Shown here: positions 61,950 through 64,000 of the stretch, one piece after another | How positions within the stretch are numbered: position 1 is the first letter of the stretch | Layout of the letters: every line of letters starts with the position of its first letter | Source of the DNA: an uncultured Bacteroidales bacterium | GTDB lineage: Bacteria; Bacteroidota; Bacteroidia; Bacteroidales; UBA3824 | Assembly: GCA_937877455.1 (NCBI GenBank) | Contig: CALFIU010000063.1 | Coordinates: 1-64,000, forward strand | Direction: 5' to 3' | Length of the DNA stretch: 64,000 nt | Notes under the pieces: model-generated | Databases searched by the model: none | Told to the model about the DNA's origin: nothing | Seen by the model: the letters and a program-made list of their open reading frames with translations, nothing else | Made by a program: the position numbers and the translations under genes

Positions 61950-62783
61950 ATGAAACTATCACTTGCATACTCCACATGCCCAAACGATACATACATTTTT
62001 GAGGCAATTGCAGAAAAAAAAATCAACCTCAATGGTCTTGACTTTGATATTTCTATGTCTGATATAGATGTTCTTAACAACAACGCATTAACTGCAGATG
62101 CACCCGACATAACAAAAATAAGCGCAAACGCATACGCTGCTGGATTGTGGAAAGATTATGTAATACTAAACTCTGGTGCAGCACTTGGACACGCTAACGG
62201 ACCAATACTTGTGGCAAAACAACAATTTGCATTGGAGAATTTACCATTAAAAACAATACTTATACCCGGTGTAAACACCACCGCAAATCTGTTACTTTCT
62301 ATTTTTTTTCCTAATGCAAAAAACAAAAAAACAATGCTTTTTTCTGAAATAGAACCTAACATAATTTCAGAAAAATATGATTGTGGTTTACTTATCCACG
62401 AGGGACGTTTTACATATCAAAGCCGTGGATTAAAAAAAATTGTTGATTTTGGTGAACTTTGGGAACAGAAAACCCAAATGCCAATTCCACTTGGATTTAT
62501 AGTAGCAAAGAGAAGTTTGTCAAAAGATATTATAAAACAAGTTGACAATCTTATAATGCAAAGTATAGAATTTGCACAAAACAACACCGCACAAGCAATG
62601 CCATACATACGCACATACGCACAAGAAATGGAAGAACAGGTTATGCTAAACCACATTGCTCTTTATGTAAACAACTACACTCATCACCTTGGCAAAAAAG
62701 GTTGTAACGCAATAGAATATTTTTTCAAAAAAGCATTTGATGCAGGATTGTTACCACAAATGCCTCAAAATTGTTTTTTGTAA
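61950..62783 (+). CDS. mqnD: 1,4-dihydroxy-6-naphthoate synthase (futalosine menaquinone pathway)
   Basis: MqnD cleaves cyclic de-hypoxanthine futalosine to 1,4-dihydroxy-6-naphthoate, a step to menaquinone. The 277-residue protein has the periplasmic-binding-protein-like fold of the family, with MKLSLAYSTCPNDTYIFEAI at the start, DIDVLNNNAL, DITKISANAYA, NSGAALGHANGPILV and LLIHEGRFTYQSRGLKKI. It implies that this organism makes menaquinone by the futalosine route rather than the classical Men route. No other mqn gene is adjacent. It has its own promoter and terminator. Confidence 0.93.
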   Translation: MKLSLAYSTCPNDTYIFEAIAEKKINLNGLDFDISMSDIDVLNNNALTADAPDITKISANAYAAGLWKDYVILNSGAALGHANGPILVAKQQFALENLPLKTILIPGVNTTANLLLSIFFPNAKNKKTMLFSEIEPNIISEKYDCGLLIHEGRFTYQSRGLKKIVDFGELWEQKTQMPIPLGFIVAKRSLSKDIIKQVDNLIMQSIEFAQNNTAQAMPYIRTYAQEMEEQVMLNHIALYVNNYTHHLGKKGCNAIEYFFKKAFDAGLLPQMPQNCFL

Positions 62784-62811
62784 TATTTTCTATTCTTACC
62801 TTTTAATTTTC

Positions 62812-62852
62812 AAAAAAAATGGATGGATCAATTGAGTCTGTCCATTTTTTTT
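62812..62852 (+). terminator. mqnD terminator
   Basis: AAAAAAAATGGA (62812-62823) pairs with TCCATTTTTTTT (62841-62852) around a partly paired loop, followed by other AT-rich sequence. It lies 28 nt after the mqnD stop. Confidence 0.8.
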
Positions 62853-63032
62853 GCAAAATTCTGTAGCAAATTATCTCAGCAATATCTTCTAAGCAAACAA
62901 AATTTTCAGGCAAAGTATTAATATTTTAACTAAGAAATTATAATATTTCCAGAAAGATTTCTTATTGTTATAAAATGATATAAATGTTAAAATAAAATAT
63001 AATATTTTATTTTAACATAAATTAACACTAAA

Positions 63033-63066
63033 TTTGTAGAATAATTAAAAATATATATTATATTTG
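63033..63066 (+). promoter_or_regulatory. Promoter with no gene downstream
   Basis: TTTG (63033-63036), 22 nt, TATATTTG (63059-63066). The next 160 nt holds no convincing gene but ends in a long hairpin at 63178-63229, so this may drive a small RNA. The rest of the gap (62853-63032 and 63232-63349) is AT-rich with nothing else firm. Confidence 0.45.
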
Positions 63067-63072
63067 CATGTT

Positions 63073-63231
63073 TTTAATAAGATAAAAACACTCTGCGTAA
63101 TTAAGATATGTAATAAATTTAAGATTTGAGAATGATGGCAGATTTGATTTTTATTCTTGTTAATACAAAATTATACAAGTGTTGAAAGCACGGCACGTTG
63201 ATAATTAACGCGTCCGTGCTAAAAACACTAA
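63073..63231 (+). ncRNA. Candidate small RNA
   Basis: A transcript from the promoter at 63033-63066 would end at a bulged hairpin: AGTGTT (63178-63183) with AACACT (63224-63229), and AGCACGG (63187-63193) with CCGTGCT (63214-63220). The only ORF inside is 17 codons (ATG ATG GCA near 63132) without a clear ribosome site. The paired ends suggest a structured RNA or terminator rather than chance. It could also be an upstream leader of an unseen gene; no family is recognised. Confidence 0.35.
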
Positions 63232-63349
63232 AAATCTAATAGTAATTTTTATTACTTTGTAAATAATTATAATTCTGACAATTAAATTAAATATAAATAA
63301 AGAGTAGAGTAAAAGGCAGAAAATATTTTTATAAAAAATTCCCCAAAAA

Positions 63350-63380
63350 TTTGGAGTTAATAAAATGTTTTCTACCTTTG
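63350..63380 (+). promoter_or_regulatory. Promoter of the SRP RNA
   Basis: TTTG (63350-63353), 19 nt, TACCTTTG (63373-63380), immediately upstream of the SRP RNA 5' end. Confidence 0.75.
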
Positions 63381-63384
63381 CATC

Positions 63385-63481
63385 GGAGTAAGTCTTATAC
63401 GGCCAGCTCCTGCAAATCCCCCAGGGGCGGAAGTCAGCAAGGGTAAGCGGTTGTAGCGGCGCGTCTTAAGTAGCTTGCTCC
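63385..63481 (+). ncRNA. ffs: Signal recognition particle RNA (small bacterial 4.5S type)
   Basis: The 97-nt RNA has the SRP apex: the tetraloop GGAA closed by GGC/GUC (GGCGGAAGTC), then the internal loop CAGG/AGCA (CCCAGG...AGCAAGG), which binds Ffh. Its ends pair (GGAGTAAG with CTTGCTCC, one G-U pair) and a T-run follows at 63482-63489. It targets membrane and secreted proteins with Ffh. The 5' end is set by the promoter and pairing, so it may be off by a few nt. Confidence 0.9.
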
Positions 63482-63527
63482 TTTTTTTTGTTAATTATAT
63501 TCAGATTCTTTTCCTAAAATCATAGAG

Positions 63528-64000
63528 ATGAATTTATCGCAACAAGTTAAAGACTCGTATATGTCGTTTATGGTTGGCGGCAGGCATTATGCTGTTTGTG
63601 TAATCTATGTGCTTGAGGTTGTTGTGGCAGATGACATATCGCCCTTGCCGGGTACACCTGAATACGTTGAAGGCATTATGAATTTTAGAAATGAAGTATT
63701 GCCTGTTATTAATATGAGAAAAAGACTAAGCATTGTTGATTTAAATGCTCAAAAAAATCCAAATAAATATGCAGTTGTTTTTGATATAGAAACACAAGCG
63801 GGGCAAAAACGTTTTTGTTTGTTGGTGGACAAAGTTATTAATGTAGAAGAATTTACAAAAAACGACATAAAAACTATTGATAATCTTCAAAACACAGCTT
63901 CCGCTGCACCTTATATAAAGGGTGTGGTTAATCGTGATAATGGTGAATTTGTATATGTTATTATACCAGAAAAAATAATATCCAAACAAGATATGGAATC
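63528..64000 (+). CDS. CheW-like chemotaxis coupling protein, truncated by window edge
   Basis: An ORF from ATG at 63528 runs open to the right edge (157 codons seen). It begins MNLSQQVKDSYMSFMVGGRH and shows the CheW fold: YAVCVIYVLEVVVADDISPLPGTPEYVEG, where the loop leads to GIMNFRNEVLPVINMRKRL, then FCLLVDKVINVEEF and a GVVNRDNGEFVYVI strand. CheW couples chemoreceptors to CheA. Its presence just after two chemoreceptor genes suggests a chemosensory locus continuing to the right. It begins 47 nt after the SRP RNA. Confidence 0.88.
   Translation, partial: MNLSQQVKDSYMSFMVGGRHYAVCVIYVLEVVVADDISPLPGTPEYVEGIMNFRNEVLPVINMRKRLSIVDLNAQKNPNKYAVVFDIETQAGQKRFCLLVDKVINVEEFTKNDIKTIDNLQNTASAAPYIKGVVNRDNGEFVYVIIPEKIISKQDME

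Overview
The window is a 64 kb piece of an AT-rich bacterial chromosome from the phylum Bacteroidota, most likely order Bacteroidales. Support comes from the 5' third of a 16S rRNA gene at the left edge, from promoters of the Bacteroidota type (TTTG, about 18-22 nt, TAnnTTTG) in front of many genes, and from lineage families (DUF4290, DUF4293, the PGGDKIGRR form of MurA, LysS with a C-terminal extension). The 16S is cut by the left edge and a CheW-like gene by the right edge. No tRNA, transposase, integrase, prophage or CRISPR array was seen.

Layout. 1-1284: 16S 5' end (minus strand), its leader and three tandem promoters. 1285-4771: possible membrane-stress cluster (TIM44-like zinc-ribbon protein, TPM protein, PspA-like coiled-coil protein, 40-residue membrane peptide). 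4789-12207: housekeeping genes (ClC, glyA, lysS, ECF sigma factor, FAH-family enzyme, gmk). 12286-22251: two large PAS histidine kinases around comEC, lpxB and a 5'-nucleotidase. 22419-27221: HEAT/cyclophilin lipoprotein, a membrane-anchored Ig-like/YfaP-like protein and a ROK sugar kinase. 27350-32980: tight operon uvrD - DUF4290 - murA - xseA. 33061-38532: YfiR/PAS/SpoIIE phosphatase, NUDIX, queE, DUF4293, AlgJ-like SGNH protein. 38581-44545: inactive M16-like protein, beta-barrel protein, and a nucleotide-transporter-like protein fused to HEAT repeats and a cNMP-binding-like domain. 44655-48590: a 1311-residue fusion of a nucleoside-deoxyribosyltransferase-like domain, three TIR modules, a membrane helix, a coiled coil, TPR-like helices and a formylglycine-generating-enzyme-like domain. 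48757-53653: the branched-chain operon ilvB-ilvN-ilvA-ilvC behind an Ile/Val-rich leader peptide and an attenuator. 53690-57593: rhomboid protease, small lipoprotein, zinc-ribbon coiled-coil protein, NIF3-like protein, TlpA-like thioredoxin. 57698-61746: two tandem chemoreceptors. 61950-64000: mqnD (futalosine menaquinone pathway), a candidate small RNA, the SRP RNA and a CheW-like gene.

The two strongest items for follow-up are the complete transcription attenuator upstream of ilvB (leader ORF 48805-48894, antiterminator 48869-48876 with 48919-48926, terminator 48916-48953), and the 44655-48590 multi-TIR fusion, whose parts resemble bacterial NAD-directed immune proteins but whose architecture I do not recognise as a described system. 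Family assignments rest on motif reading by eye; no database search was run.
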